In this document: positions 1 through 10,603 of the stretch, piece by piece
How positions within the stretch are numbered: position 1 is the stretch's first letter
Layout of the letters: each line of letters opens with the position of its first letter
Assembly: GCA_020744425.1 (NCBI GenBank)
Contig: JAGMUV010000012.1
Span: 1,178,001-1,242,000 of the forward strand
Length of the DNA: 64,000 nucleotides
Direction: 5' to 3'
Origin: Dactylonectria macrodidyma
Lineage: Eukaryota > Ascomycota > Sordariomycetes > Hypocreales > Nectriaceae
Program-made: the position numbers and the translations under genes
Notes under the pieces: model-generated
The model's input: only the letters and a program-made list of their open reading frames with translations
Told to the model about the DNA's origin: nothing
Database searches by the model: none

Positions 1-2016
1 ACTACTTATATTGAGCCCCTTCCTCTTCTTCCGGGCCATCTCGCTACTAGAGGGACTCGCCGGCCTCTTGTTCCGCCAGCCGGGATCGGGCGCAGCAGCG
101 TCCGCCAGACATCGCCCCCGCTCTGCTGAATCATCCACCGCGTCGCCGTCCTTCACCACGTGGCTGCCCCCCGCTAAGCAGTATTCCTCGTAGTACTGCT
201 GGTTCCAGCTTTGCCAGAGCGTAGATAGTTGACGGTACATCTCGAGAAGCTCCGGCTGCAACCATGCGGGCAAGGCCCTGTCGATAGCGTAGTCCTTGAG
301 TAGCGTACGCGGGTGGTGGCCGACTCCCGCCGCGATCATCCGGACCGGCGTACTAGCGTCAGACGGGTAGTAGAAATTCCTCTTCTTTATAAGGTCACTA
401 ATATGCCGCTTCGCAATAGCAATCGCCGCCTGTCGATAGAGCGATATCGTCCACGGCGTCTGTAGATCCTGGGTCAGGCTCCTCAGGGCCGCCGTTGCTT
501 GTGTGGAGGTTAGATGCCTCTTCTTATGTTTCGGGTCCGGAAAGAGGAACTCGTTGCTATGGTACTGCGGTAGCTCGAGCTGGTTCGCTAAGAAGTCGAG
601 GAATGGCCGGATATAAGCCAGGTAGAGGAACATAGAAGAGTCTAGGTCATCCGGAAGGTAGCGCACGACATAGAAGGCGTGGTTGTTTGAGGCGCGAGCT
701 TTGTTATAGCTAATGATAACGATAACCCGTCCCTCGCAGATGAAGACGTTCCTGATGGCTAATTTTGTGTTTCGAAACCGGATACTCGTCGTCTCGGTGC
801 CTCGGCCCGGTAGTCCCGCCGTTACGTGGGACGCGGAGAGGCCCATTGCGGTAAGCTCTACGCCCGCTCCCAGGTATGCCAGGCACGGGCCGGGTAACCA
901 GTGGCCTGCCTTAGCAAGGGCCTGGCCGCGGAAGGAGGAAGACCACGCGCGGCGTGCCATCGCCTTGTAGGTGCCCGCTAGGTTATTCTCCGGTTTGTCG
1001 AGGAAGCACCAGCCCGGCTGCCGGCAGGTTAGGTCGTCGCGGATCGTGGAGAGGTCGACCGTAGGCTCCCACCCTAGCATCATCTCGGCGACTAGCTCTC
1101 GTACTTGTGCGATCGCGGCTTGGTAGGTGGCGCAGAACTCGGACAGCCGTACTACCTTGTCGTCACCGATCGTGAACGAGCGGCCCTCTAGAGCCCAGGT
1201 TAAGTTACCCCGAGGACCTTCCTGTTTAATAATACTTTTTCCGAAAGCCTTTAGCTCGACTAGCTCGCTGAGAGGGGAATGACAACCTCTTAGCATGTAC
1301 TTTGCCCGGATCGCCTCAAGATGTTCTGGCTGCGATGGGTAAGTGCGTCGGGCCGGCCAGACATACACAAGGGTGTCGTAGCTATGTAGCGGCATGATAC
1401 GGAGCGGGCGGTTCCAAAACGCGCCCTTCCGGTAGCTCGCGAGCCAGCAGCGCGACTAGTAGGACGTGGACGCCAGGGTAGCCTCAGCTCGATCGAAGAC
1501 GTCGTCGACGGCACGCATCAAGACACGCAGCCGCGCCTCCGCCGCCGCGGGGCTCCGAAGCGGCACACCTCGCCAGGCCCCGAGCAGATAGTCTTCGTTG
1601 TCCCTGTTGGGGCCTCGGGCGGGCTGCCTCGCGGAGGCTGTGATGATGTCGAGCGGTCGGTTCCGGAACAGCTCTGGCCACCTCGTATGCTTCAGCCAAG
1701 GCGTCGTCTCGTTGTCTTCGGCGCACGAGTACTCTTGGCTCTCCCGCCATATCCGGTCGGCCCTAGCTTGCAAGCGACGGTTGCGATGCCGGTGAAGAAT
1801 AAAATTAAGGGGCTTTTTCGATGAAAAAGGAAGGGGCAAGGCGAATGGCGGTCCTTTGGCGTGACCGGGGTCGGCGCGTTGATGGTACGTTCCCTTTTTG
1901 GACGAAAGAGGAGGAAAACGGACGTTGATTGGGCGGCGGGGGCTCTTTGGAGGAAAAGGCAGGGCGACTACAAACAGTAGATTATCATGAGGGAAAGAAG
2001 CTGGATTGGAATCCAT
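1..2016 (-). pseudogene. Large fungal protein with tyrosine-recombinase-like C-terminus (broken, runs off window)
   Basis: Reading leftwards from an ATG at 2016, one frame is open to a TAG at 1456-1458. The same frame then stays open for about 485 codons to base 1, so a single stop interrupts a protein of more than 670 residues. The N-terminal part holds the segment TPWLKHTRWPELF, which I recall from large fungal proteins related to telomere-linked helicases and OrsD-type proteins. The C-terminal part has a possible tyrosine-recombinase signature: SLYRQAAIAI (bases 414-443, like HxxR), then GHH and a DYAID tyrosine (bases about 285-325). A basic, serine-rich tail follows. The TAG fits CAG to TAG by RIP. 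A Fot element sits just upstream of the start, so the promoter may also be displaced. Family and recombinase function are inferred. The start is uncertain because the first 70 residues are low-complexity. Confidence 0.55.
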
Positions 2017-2204
2017 TTTGTTGATTGCAGTGATGATAGTTGAGATGGAAGGGTTACAGTAAGTCAGTGCACCCGTTAGATGACCAGGGGCTTAGCTGGA
2101 CGCCCCACTTACAGCCGCGTCAACCACAACGCGTCTCTAGCCACACGCGTTTCTTCCTTCAATAACACTCAATTCGTCAATTCAACCTTATAACCTTATT
2201 TTTT

Positions 2205-3587
2205 ATGCCTAAATACACCCAAGAAGACCTTGAACTAGCCATTCAGGATGTGAGAAATGGCGTATCAATACGAAAAGCAGCCAGTCAGCGCGGAGTCCCC
2301 AAATCAACCCTACACAACAAGATAAATGGCGTACCTAGCCGCAATGAAGCCCACGAATGGCGTCAGGTGCTTTCCAAATATCAGGAAGACCAGCTCACTG
2401 ATTGGCTCATCTTTCAAGATAAGCTCGGCATGGCGTTGACGCATAGCCAGATCCGGAAGTTGGCGATTTCCTTGTTAGGCCAAAGCGGAACCAACCAACG
2501 ACTCGGAAAACACTGGATGAAGGGCTTCCTGCGCCGCAACCCGCGAATAAAAATGCTCAAAGGAAAGGGAATCGACCGGAAAAGGATAAATGGAGCAAAT
2601 CCGGCTGCTATTGGCGGGTTCTTTGATCTATTGGGCCAACCAGAGGTCGCATCGATCCCTCAACGCAACCGTTGGAATCTTGACGAAATTGGAGTCTTCC
2701 AAGGGCCCGGATCTAACGGGCTTGTAGTTGGCCAATCAGAGCTTCAATCAACGATTAAGAAACAGCCGCAAAACCTTAACTGGATATCTATTCTTGAGGT
2801 TATTTCTGCAACGGGAAGGTGCCTTGACCCATTGGTCGTCTTCAAAGGCAAAGACGTCCAGCACCAATGGTTTCCTGAGGAATTGGACTTTCTGACCAAT
2901 TGGAGATTTACATCATCTAAAAAGGGATGGACTAATAACGAAATTGGGCTTGCGTGGCTGCAGGAAGTCTTTCTTCTGGGCTCAAAGCCTGCCCAGGCCA
3001 ATGAAAAGCGGCTTCTTATCCTAGATGGGCATGGATCACACATAACGCCTGATTTTATGCGTATTTGTGTGACCAATAGGGTCCATTTACTCTATTTACC
3101 ACCTCACACAAGCCACGTTCTTCAGCCTCTTGATATATCAGTCTTTGGGCCACTTAAAGCTGCATATCGGGCTGCTTTACTGCTAGCCAATCCTATTACT
3201 GATGCCGGCCCAACTAGGAAGGAAGACTTTCTAAAATGCTATTTTCAGGCTAGGAAGAAGGCTATTACTACTCGAAATATCCGTTCGGGTTGGAAAGGAG
3301 CCGGGCTGTGGCCAATTAACATCTCAAAGCCAATAGGTAGCAAATTCGTTATTGAGGATCCTAAGGACTCAATTACGGTCCAATTAGGAGCCCCCATTTC
3401 TCCAAAGACGAATCAGAGGTCTGAAATCAGCCCTTTTACAACCCCTAAGACTTCGAGAGACGTTGCTTTATTAGTCCATTCTAAAAAGAAGGAACTTCTC
3501 AACAGCCCAACCACAAGGCAGCTATTTCGGGCTATTGACCGGGGTTATGATAACCTTCACTTACATGTCACGACCCGTGCAACGTAG
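2205..3587 (+). pseudogene. Fot/pogo transposase, main part (split by Gypsy insertion)
   Basis: This encodes a DDE transposase of the Fot/pogo group, which would cut and paste the surrounding element. Residues 1-45 form a Pipsqueak/CENP-B-like helix-turn-helix, and residues about 60-130 a second DNA-binding domain. The catalytic acidic residues lie in NLDEIG (about residue 159), LILDGHGSH (about 273) and QPLDISVF (about 309). The genuine sequence ends at base 3565, where a Gypsy LTR begins. The last codons before the stop at 3585-3587 are read from the LTR. The reading frame resumes in phase at 11684. No internal stop is present, so the transposase was intact until the Gypsy insertion. Confidence 0.93.
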
Positions 3588-4001
3588 ACGCCTGACGTCA
3601 CGTGGCCCCCACAAATTTCTCACCAATTACGAGCGATCACAGCGAACTGTGGAGCGATCACCGCGATCACTCCCGTGATCACCGTGATCACTTCTGTGAT
3701 CACTGCGATCACCCCTGTAACTAAGGTGATCGAACCTCATACTACATAGTATATAAACCCGAGGAACTGGCTGTCACTAGGACACCAGCTCCTCAGCTAT
3801 CAATACAACTTGGTTACCTCAATCTACTCTGACTGCTACGCATCATCGTACATTGACTATTACCTAACGTAACACTACGACTACCGCTCAGTAAGTGTGA
3901 CCTAACCGTTCTGCTAACATAGACCCTGGTCTATCCCTTAGGAACCCTTTCCGAGCTACCCTATACCACGTACAGGTTAGCCTGGGAACACGACCGTTAC
4001 A
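3566..4001 (+). repeat. 5' LTR of the Gypsy element
   Basis: This 436-bp direct repeat starts TGTCACGACC and ends GACCGTTACA. U3 holds seven copies of G(C/T)GATCAC between 3633 and 3712 plus one more half-matching copy at 3725. A TATAAA box follows at 3752-3757. By eye it is identical to the right LTR, which points to a recent insertion. Confidence 0.95.
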
Positions 4002-4013
4002 CGTTGATAGCTC

Positions 4014-6578
4014 TTGTTCAGACGGTTACCTTATACGCTGAGCAATAACCGACAAGCTGTTATGGCACCCGCAACTCCCACTACCAGCTCTGGCTCCTCC
4101 AAGGGCAAGGGACCCGCTACTCAGCGTAGGGCCCAGGACCCAGACGGAGACCGAGACATGGACTCGTCCGGAGACGAGGATGAAGAGATCATCGCACTTC
4201 GTGCTGAGAACCAACGCCTCAGCAACGAAATGATCAACATGTCTAAGCTGAACCACGAAGCGCACGAGCACTACGAAGCGCAGTTCGCGGCTCTTCGAAC
4301 TCAACAGGAGAACCCTGTTCGAGACCCGAACGTCGCAAACACCATCGCTGCTCTTGAAGCACGAATCGTGGAGTTGTCTACAGCTCAAACCGCTGCTAGG
4401 AACGAACAGCAGCGCCAGGCGGAACAATTCACCGGGTTTAACGCACCAGCCCAGCAGGCACGACCTCGTGACGCTGGAGAAACCCTCAAACCGCCAATGC
4501 CAACTAAGTTCGACGGTACCCCCAAGGACCTTCGCGAGCACCTCACGCAGCTCAAATCATACTTCATGTACTACCCTACCATGTTCGCGAACGAAGAACT
4601 GAAGGTCAGACATGCAATGAGCCTGCTCGAAGGAAAGGCCCTACGCGGACTCGAACCAATCTTGAGAGACTTCGTCGAGAACCCCTACGATAGTCGCCGT
4701 GTCGAAACCAAGGAGCTCTTTGGGAACTTCAGACTGTACGAAGAAAAACTCATCGACACTTACGGCGAATGGGACGAGAAACACGACGCTCTCAAAGCGA
4801 TCCGGAAACTGGATCAAAAGCGAGCAATGTCGGAATATCTCACGGAATTTCGATACCACTTGGCCAAGCTCAGTTGGGACGAAGAAACAACAATCGATGA
4901 GTTCTACAGAGGAATGAAGGATGAGGTCAAAGACGAAGTGTCCAAGATCCTGACACTACCCACCACCTTCAACGCTTACGCCAAACTGTGCGTCACCATC
5001 GATAATCGACTCTTCGAACGACGAATGGAAAAACGAAACGGCAACGCCAGCAGTAGCGGCTGGAGAAAGAAGAACTATGCCAACCAGGGGAAACAACGAA
5101 CCCCCAACACTTCTTACGGTACTGCAGCAGGACCAATGGAACTCGGAGCGGTGCAGCAACGTCACCAGCAGGGAAAGAAGACGTTCAAATGCTACAACTG
5201 CGACGAACCAGGACACCTTTCACGCGACTGCAAAAAACCAAGGAGGGAAAAGAAACCATTCAAGCCCATCACCACGCCTACCCGCAACATCAATTCAGTC
5301 AAGATGCAAAAGGACGACGAACTCCCAGTCCGATCCATCAACATGACCCGAAGCGGCTTCGACGGAACCTTCAACGGCGCAGCCCCACCGTGGGACTGGA
5401 TGGAAGACCTGAAATACACCGACAACCCCAGAACAAAGGAACTTCTGGAACCAGGAGCGATCAGGCCAGGCACAAACTCAAACCTGACCGGATGGAAGCA
5501 AATACGAGAACAGGAGGAAAAGAATCCTGACAGACGAGAGCACCGCCTGCGAATAAAGCGAGACAGCTACCACAGGCATAAGGACGAGCATAAGGAGAAA
5601 AGGGATCAAAAGAATGGGAAGAAACCTGCCAAGCAATGGACAGCCATCCCAGGCACACAAGCCACAGGATACCCACCTATCGCGCCCCGGCCTAACAACG
5701 AAAGTCATACCATCGCTATGGTCCGACAACTCAGGGAGAATCCAACGCAAATGGAAGATTTCGACGACTTCGAGATCCCAGACCGACAACCCGATCACGA
5801 ATGGACCGACACGAACAGGCCACAAATGCGACCTGCCATGATGGACAGCGGTGCAACACGCAGCTACTTTCCACGACAAGTTAGCGCAGGACGAGACGTA
5901 CACCAGGCAAGGGAAGCCGGGTACAACATCGAGGACGAAGACATCCTCGCACCAGCAGACGAATACCCGGAATCCGATGATGACCTTCGAAGCATCACTC
6001 CGGAAGAACAAGACGCGCTAGTACGCGTGATGGAAGACGTCCAAATCGAACAGTTCGCCAGGGAAACACAGGACCCTACGGAAGAAGCGGACATATACAT
6101 CCGAGCTCTACATCGGAACGACGGACGAAATCCACGAAACCCAACCGAACGACGACTCAGGGGAGACGACCCTCGAGTACACTGGGAACACCGGAAACAC
6201 AAGGAAATCTCATGGGCTTCGTGCATCTACCAACAATGCACCACGCACCTCGCGGAGAAGCTCAAGCAAGACTGTTTCCCGGTACGAGTAAATGGTCAAC
6301 CAGTGATGAAACCCTACGAGGTAGAAGATATGGAAGACTACCGAGTAAGGAAATGGTACGAAAACCTAGGGATCGCACAACTCATGGAGTACGATGAGGA
6401 TTACCCTACGAAGTGTCAACACCTCGATGCCAAATTCACCGATTGCCAACGACCCGAATGCCAGATACATGTATACGACAAGGTCAATGCGTGGCACGAG
6501 CACAATCGCAGACCGACATTTCGACCCTCACGAGACGGAACAACGGAGAATACAAAAAACTCCCGACGCCATCTGTAA
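4014..6578 (+). CDS. gag: Gag polyprotein, unusually long, of the Gypsy element
   Basis: The 854-residue protein would form the retrotransposon particle. Residues about 45-135 are acidic and coiled-coil-like. Residues about 160-315 resemble the Retrotrans_gag capsid domain. A CCHC zinc knuckle, CYNCDEPGHLSRDC, lies near residues 393-406 and would bind element RNA. The chain then runs about 450 residues further, which is long for a chromovirus gag. This extension includes MMDSGATRSYF (about residue 609), which resembles an aspartic-protease active site although pol has its own. The ATG lies 13 bp after the left LTR. The 3' end overlaps pol and carries a -1 slippery site 15 bases before the stop. 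Confidence 0.92.
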   Translation: MFRRLPYTLSNNRQAVMAPATPTTSSGSSKGKGPATQRRAQDPDGDRDMDSSGDEDEEIIALRAENQRLSNEMINMSKLNHEAHEHYEAQFAALRTQQENPVRDPNVANTIAALEARIVELSTAQTAARNEQQRQAEQFTGFNAPAQQARPRDAGETLKPPMPTKFDGTPKDLREHLTQLKSYFMYYPTMFANEELKVRHAMSLLEGKALRGLEPILRDFVENPYDSRRVETKELFGNFRLYEEKLIDTYGEWDEKHDALKAIRKLDQKRAMSEYLTEFRYHLAKLSWDEETTIDEFYRGMKDEVKDEVSKILTLPTTFNAYAKLCVTIDNRLFERRMEKRNGNASSSGWRKKNYANQGKQRTPNTSYGTAAGPMELGAVQQRHQQGKKTFKCYNCDEPGHLSRDCKKPRREKKPFKPITTPTRNINSVKMQKDDELPVRSINMTRSGFDGTFNGAAPPWDWMEDLKYTDNPRTKELLEPGAIRPGTNSNLTGWKQIREQEEKNPDRREHRLRIKRDSYHRHKDEHKEKRDQKNGKKPAKQWTAIPGTQATGYPPIAPRPNNESHTIAMVRQLRENPTQMEDFDDFEIPDRQPDHEWTDTNRPQMRPAMMDSGATRSYFPRQVSAGRDVHQAREAGYNIEDEDILAPADEYPESDDDLRSITPEEQDALVRVMEDVQIEQFARETQDPTEEADIYIRALHRNDGRNPRNPTERRLRGDDPRVHWEHRKHKEISWASCIYQQCTTHLAEKLKQDCFPVRVNGQPVMKPYEVEDMEDYRVRKWYENLGIAQLMEYDEDYPTKCQHLDAKFTDCQRPECQIHVYDKVNAWHEHNRRPTFRPSRDGTTENTKNSRRHL

Positions 6579-9500
6579 CAGAGCAACAGATAGGCACAGA
6601 GCTAGGGGAAGCGGAACCCCTCGAAACAAGAGCTCTATGTGCGACCAAAAGCGCACAAACGACAAAACGGTACCTAGAAATACAGGTACGAATCAAGGGA
6701 AACTGGCTGCCCGCCTTGGTAGACAGCGGCGCAGAATTCAATTACATCCACCCCGCAGTGGTGAATACATTGAAACTTCCATGGAAGGACAAAGCAAATC
6801 CGTACAGAGTACAAAACCTCGAAGGATCCCCGTTCGCTTACGACAGCGGAAGAATAACCAAAGAGCTTGATCATCTCAAGGTTTTCGTTGAAGGACGAAA
6901 CGAAGGAATCTCGTTCGATGTTATACCTGTTGCGCACCACGCTTTGGTTCTAGGGTACCCATGGTTGAAACGAGTTAACCCAATGATAAACTGGAGGACT
7001 GGCCAAGTGAACTTCGACGACGTCGATGATCACTCCTCTTGGGAATCAGATTCAGACGACGACACGAGATCTCAAACTTCGACTGACCACGGCACCAGCG
7101 AAGTATCGGCGAAAGAAACGACAGAAACTTTCCCACCCCGAGGCACGAAATACAAACACCGCAAAGCCCGACGAAGCAAGACACGCCGCACCATCGCCTT
7201 TGTACGAAGTCAACTGACAAAACTCGACAAAGACCTTGCAGAAATGAAGAAACAATCGGAAGCAGACGACAGGCTGAAAAACATACCACCTGCTTACCGC
7301 ATCTATGAGAAACTGTTTGCCGAAGAACTGGAAACAGGTCTACCCGAACACAGTGAATGGGACCACGACATTGTGTTGAAAGACGGAACTTCACCCAAGT
7401 TCTTCAAACTTTACAACCTCAACGAAGTTCAGCTTCAAGCGCTAAAGGAATACCTCGAAGAAATGCTACGAAAAGGATACATCAGGATATCAAAATCCTC
7501 CGCAGGTTACCCTGTCATGTTCGTTCCCAAGAAGAACGGCAAACTCCGACTAGTTGTGGATTTCCGACAGTTGAACGCCATCACGAACAAAGACCGAACA
7601 CCGTTACCCCTGATTACCGAACTGAGGGATCGCCTTCACGGTAAGAAGTGGTTTACGGCGCTCGACCTAAAAGGCGCTTACAACTTGGTCCGCATCAAGC
7701 CTGGAGACGAATGGAAGACAGCGTTTCGAACCAAGTTTGGATTGTTCGAATACCTGGTAATGCCTTTCGGACTCACAAACGCACCGGCGACCTTCCAACG
7801 GATGATCACCAACGTTTTGAGAGAACACCTCGACATTTTCGTCGTATGCTATCTAGACGACATCCTGATCTTCTCCGACACGGAAGAAGAGCACACGGAA
7901 CACGTCCACAAGGTGTTGCAAAAGCTGCAAGACGCAAAACTACTCGTTGAACCAGAGAAGAGTAAGTTCCACGCACAGGAAGTGGACTTCCTCGGACATA
8001 CCATCCGACCAAACGAGATCCGAATGGACAAAAAGAAAATCGAAGCTGTCAAGGATTGGCCGAGACCTGACAAGAGTGTCAAGGAAGTACAGAGCTTCCT
8101 AGGATTCGCCAATTACTACCGAAGGTTCATTCGCGGATTCAGCAAAATCGCGAAACCCTTGACAGAACTCACGAAGAAAGAAGTAGAATTCAGATGGAAC
8201 CCAAAGGCCCAGAAAGCCTTCAACGACTTGAAACAAGCCATCCTCAGTGAACCCGTTTTGGCAACCTTTGACCCAAAACGACCGATCGAATTGGAAACCG
8301 ACGCTTCCAACTTCGCCCTGGGAGCCCAGATTGGACAACGGGACGACGAAGGAAACCTACACCCGATCGCGTTCTACTCATGCACACTGAAGGGAGCTGA
8401 ACTCAACTACCCCATCTACGACAAGGAATTCTTGGCGATAGTCAATTCTTTCAAAGAATTCCGACACTACCTCTTAGGAAGCGAACACCAGGTCACCGTG
8501 TACACGGACCACAAGAACATTTCACACTTCGCTACCACCCAAGAGCTCAGTGGAAGGCAACTTCGCTACGCGGAGTACCTATCAGAATTTGACTACGTCA
8601 TCATCCACAAGAAAGGCTCAGAAAACGGACGAGCCGACGCGATAAGTAGACGACCCGACTTCGAAATAGACATACCCAAGGTCAACGAACAGGTATTGAC
8701 CTACACCCCCGAAGGACATCTGAAGCAGAAGTACATTGCGGCAGTAAGCGAGTCCAGGCTACCGGAGGACTTGCTGGAACGACTACAGACGCCCGAACAA
8801 AGCTTCGAACAATGGATACACGACATTCAACCAGCCCCGAGAGAACTACTGTGGCAGGAAGGAAAAGCAGTCTTGACAGGATCACAAGGATCCCAAGCAA
8901 TCGCTTACTTCCATCAGGGCAACCACCACGGGAACCCTTGGACCCTAGCCAAGAAACTCAGCCAGTATTTCCACGGCGACCTCACATCAGCATGCATCAG
9001 TCACATGGGACAATGCAATCGATGCCCCCACGATCTCATCGACCAACACGCAAAGGAGTGCTGGGAGATAGGCGATCACCGAAACTGCGAACCCAACAAG
9101 GTACGAAAGAAACTCAAATGGGTCGACGAACTCGACAAAACAGTCCAAGTCGCAGCAACAGTGTCCCAAGAAACACTTCACGAACGAATACGGGAATACA
9201 ATCAGACATACGAGATGGACAGAGTAACAGGAGCACCCTGCCCAATTCCCGAATCACAACTCGAACCACGGAGGCTACGAGTTCCCCCGGAATTACAGAA
9301 ACCGCTAGTACGAGATATGCATGTACATCTCCTACACGGACACCAAGGAATCAACAAAACCCTTAAACGAGTCAAAACGACATACACTTTTCCTAGAATG
9401 AAGAAAATCGTCACGGAAGTCATCAAGGAATGCTTACCATGCGATAAAACAAAGGCACGACGCCACAAACCATATGGAGAGCTACAACCCCTACCAGTCG

Positions 9501-10603
9501 CTGAGCGACCATGGGACTCCATCACTATGGATTTCATTACGAAGTTACCCCTGTCAGAAGACCCAGCGAATGGTACCTTCTATGACAGCATTCTTGTCAT
9601 CGTGGACAGACTCACGAAATTTTCCTATTTTATACCTTATCACGAATCAACGGATGCCGAACAATTCGCCTACCTGTTCCTACGGAACATCGTCAGCGTA
9701 CACGGCTTACCAACGGAGATCCTAAGCGACAGAGGACCCCCGTTTGCATCCAAATTCTGGCAAGCCTTGATGGCCCAGATGGGATTGAATCACCGCCTTA
9801 CAACGGCATTCCGACCACAGGTCGATGGACAGACGGAACGCACAAATCAGATACTCGAGCAGTATCTTCGATGCTACATCAACTACGAACAAAACGATTG
9901 GGTAGAAAAGTTACCAACGGCACAGCTAAGTTACAATACTTCGGTACATGAAAGCACCAAGCTCACGCCATCCTACGCCAATTTCGGATTCACACCTGAC
10001 GCGTACCACACGCCACGCGACGGAATCATCAACCCGAAAGCAATCCTGACGTCAGACAAGTTGAAGAATCTCCACGAAGAAATGAAAACCGAACTCGAAT
10101 TTGTACGAAACCAAATGAAAAAATATTACGACCAGAAAAGGCTGGAGGGACCATCCTTCTCGGAAGGGGACATGGTCCTGTTAGCAACAAAAAATCTCAC
10201 AACGGACAGACCAAGCAAAAAACTCGACTACAAATTCATCGGCCCCTACAAGGTTCTGGAGAAAATCTCAAAAAACAACTACAGGTTAGACCTACCACCA
10301 AAGGTCAAGGTACACCCCGTTTTCCACGTATCACTACTGGAACCTACGAAAGGAACCATCATGGTCAACAACGGCTACAACCACGAACCGGAAGTCGAAT
10401 CACCAGAAGAGTACCACGTCGAAGAAATCCGCGACATGAAGAGAATCGACGGTAAAACAATGTACCTCATAAAGTGGAAAGACTACCCTGAAAGCGAAAC
10501 ATCGTGGCAACCACCGGAAAACCTCATCCACGCGCAACGTCTACTGAAGACGTTCCATGCGCAACGCCGGAAGATGAAGAAGCAGCACCAAAATCAAACA
10601 TAG
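6413..10603 (+). CDS. pol: Pol polyprotein (PR-RT-RH-IN-chromodomain) of the Gypsy element
   Basis: Pol is probably made by -1 frameshifting from gag near 6560; the ATG at 6413 is only the first in frame. The protease motif LVDSGAEFNY is near residue 102. Reverse transcriptase motifs include VVDFRQLNAIT and the catalytic YLDD (residues 480-483). RNase H starts near ETDASNFALG (about 629). The integrase has an H-H-C-C zinc finger (about 970-1015) and catalytic residues in MDFITK, LSDRGPPF and QTERTNQ (about 1040-1145). A C-terminal chromodomain (EYHVEEIRDMK to YLIKWKDYPESETSWQP, about 1333-1385) is typical of chromoviruses and targets integration to modified chromatin. The frame has no stops, so the element may be active. 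Confidence 0.95.
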   Translation: MSTPRCQIHRLPTTRMPDTCIRQGQCVARAQSQTDISTLTRRNNGEYKKLPTPSVTEQQIGTELGEAEPLETRALCATKSAQTTKRYLEIQVRIKGNWLPALVDSGAEFNYIHPAVVNTLKLPWKDKANPYRVQNLEGSPFAYDSGRITKELDHLKVFVEGRNEGISFDVIPVAHHALVLGYPWLKRVNPMINWRTGQVNFDDVDDHSSWESDSDDDTRSQTSTDHGTSEVSAKETTETFPPRGTKYKHRKARRSKTRRTIAFVRSQLTKLDKDLAEMKKQSEADDRLKNIPPAYRIYEKLFAEELETGLPEHSEWDHDIVLKDGTSPKFFKLYNLNEVQLQALKEYLEEMLRKGYIRISKSSAGYPVMFVPKKNGKLRLVVDFRQLNAITNKDRTPLPLITELRDRLHGKKWFTALDLKGAYNLVRIKPGDEWKTAFRTKFGLFEYLVMPFGLTNAPATFQRMITNVLREHLDIFVVCYLDDILIFSDTEEEHTEHVHKVLQKLQDAKLLVEPEKSKFHAQEVDFLGHTIRPNEIRMDKKKIEAVKDWPRPDKSVKEVQSFLGFANYYRRFIRGFSKIAKPLTELTKKEVEFRWNPKAQKAFNDLKQAILSEPVLATFDPKRPIELETDASNFALGAQIGQRDDEGNLHPIAFYSCTLKGAELNYPIYDKEFLAIVNSFKEFRHYLLGSEHQVTVYTDHKNISHFATTQELSGRQLRYAEYLSEFDYVIIHKKGSENGRADAISRRPDFEIDIPKVNEQVLTYTPEGHLKQKYIAAVSESRLPEDLLERLQTPEQSFEQWIHDIQPAPRELLWQEGKAVLTGSQGSQAIAYFHQGNHHGNPWTLAKKLSQYFHGDLTSACISHMGQCNRCPHDLIDQHAKECWEIGDHRNCEPNKVRKKLKWVDELDKTVQVAATVSQETLHERIREYNQTYEMDRVTGAPCPIPESQLEPRRLRVPPELQKPLVRDMHVHLLHGHQGINKTLKRVKTTYTFPRMKKIVTEVIKECLPCDKTKARRHKPYGELQPLPVAERPWDSITMDFITKLPLSEDPANGTFYDSILVIVDRLTKFSYFIPYHESTDAEQFAYLFLRNIVSVHGLPTEILSDRGPPFASKFWQALMAQMGLNHRLTTAFRPQVDGQTERTNQILEQYLRCYINYEQNDWVEKLPTAQLSYNTSVHESTKLTPSYANFGFTPDAYHTPRDGIINPKAILTSDKLKNLHEEMKTELEFVRNQMKKYYDQKRLEGPSFSEGDMVLLATKNLTTDRPSKKLDYKFIGPYKVLEKISKNNYRLDLPPKVKVHPVFHVSLLEPTKGTIMVNNGYNHEPEVESPEEYHVEEIRDMKRIDGKTMYLIKWKDYPESETSWQPPENLIHAQRLLKTFHAQRRKMKKQHQNQT
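6554..6591 (+). promoter_or_regulatory. Programmed -1 frameshift site of gag-pol
   Basis: The heptamer A AAA AAC (6554-6560) is in the gag phase needed for -1 slippage: the gag codons are AAA 6555-6557 and AAC 6558-6560. Pol is in the -1 frame. A 6-bp stem, ATCTGT (6571-6576) with ACAGAT (6586-6591), begins 10 bases downstream and contains the gag stop TAA (6576-6578). A second nested stem lies at 6598-6636. The heptamer is a known eukaryotic slippery sequence. Its use here is inferred. Confidence 0.75.
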
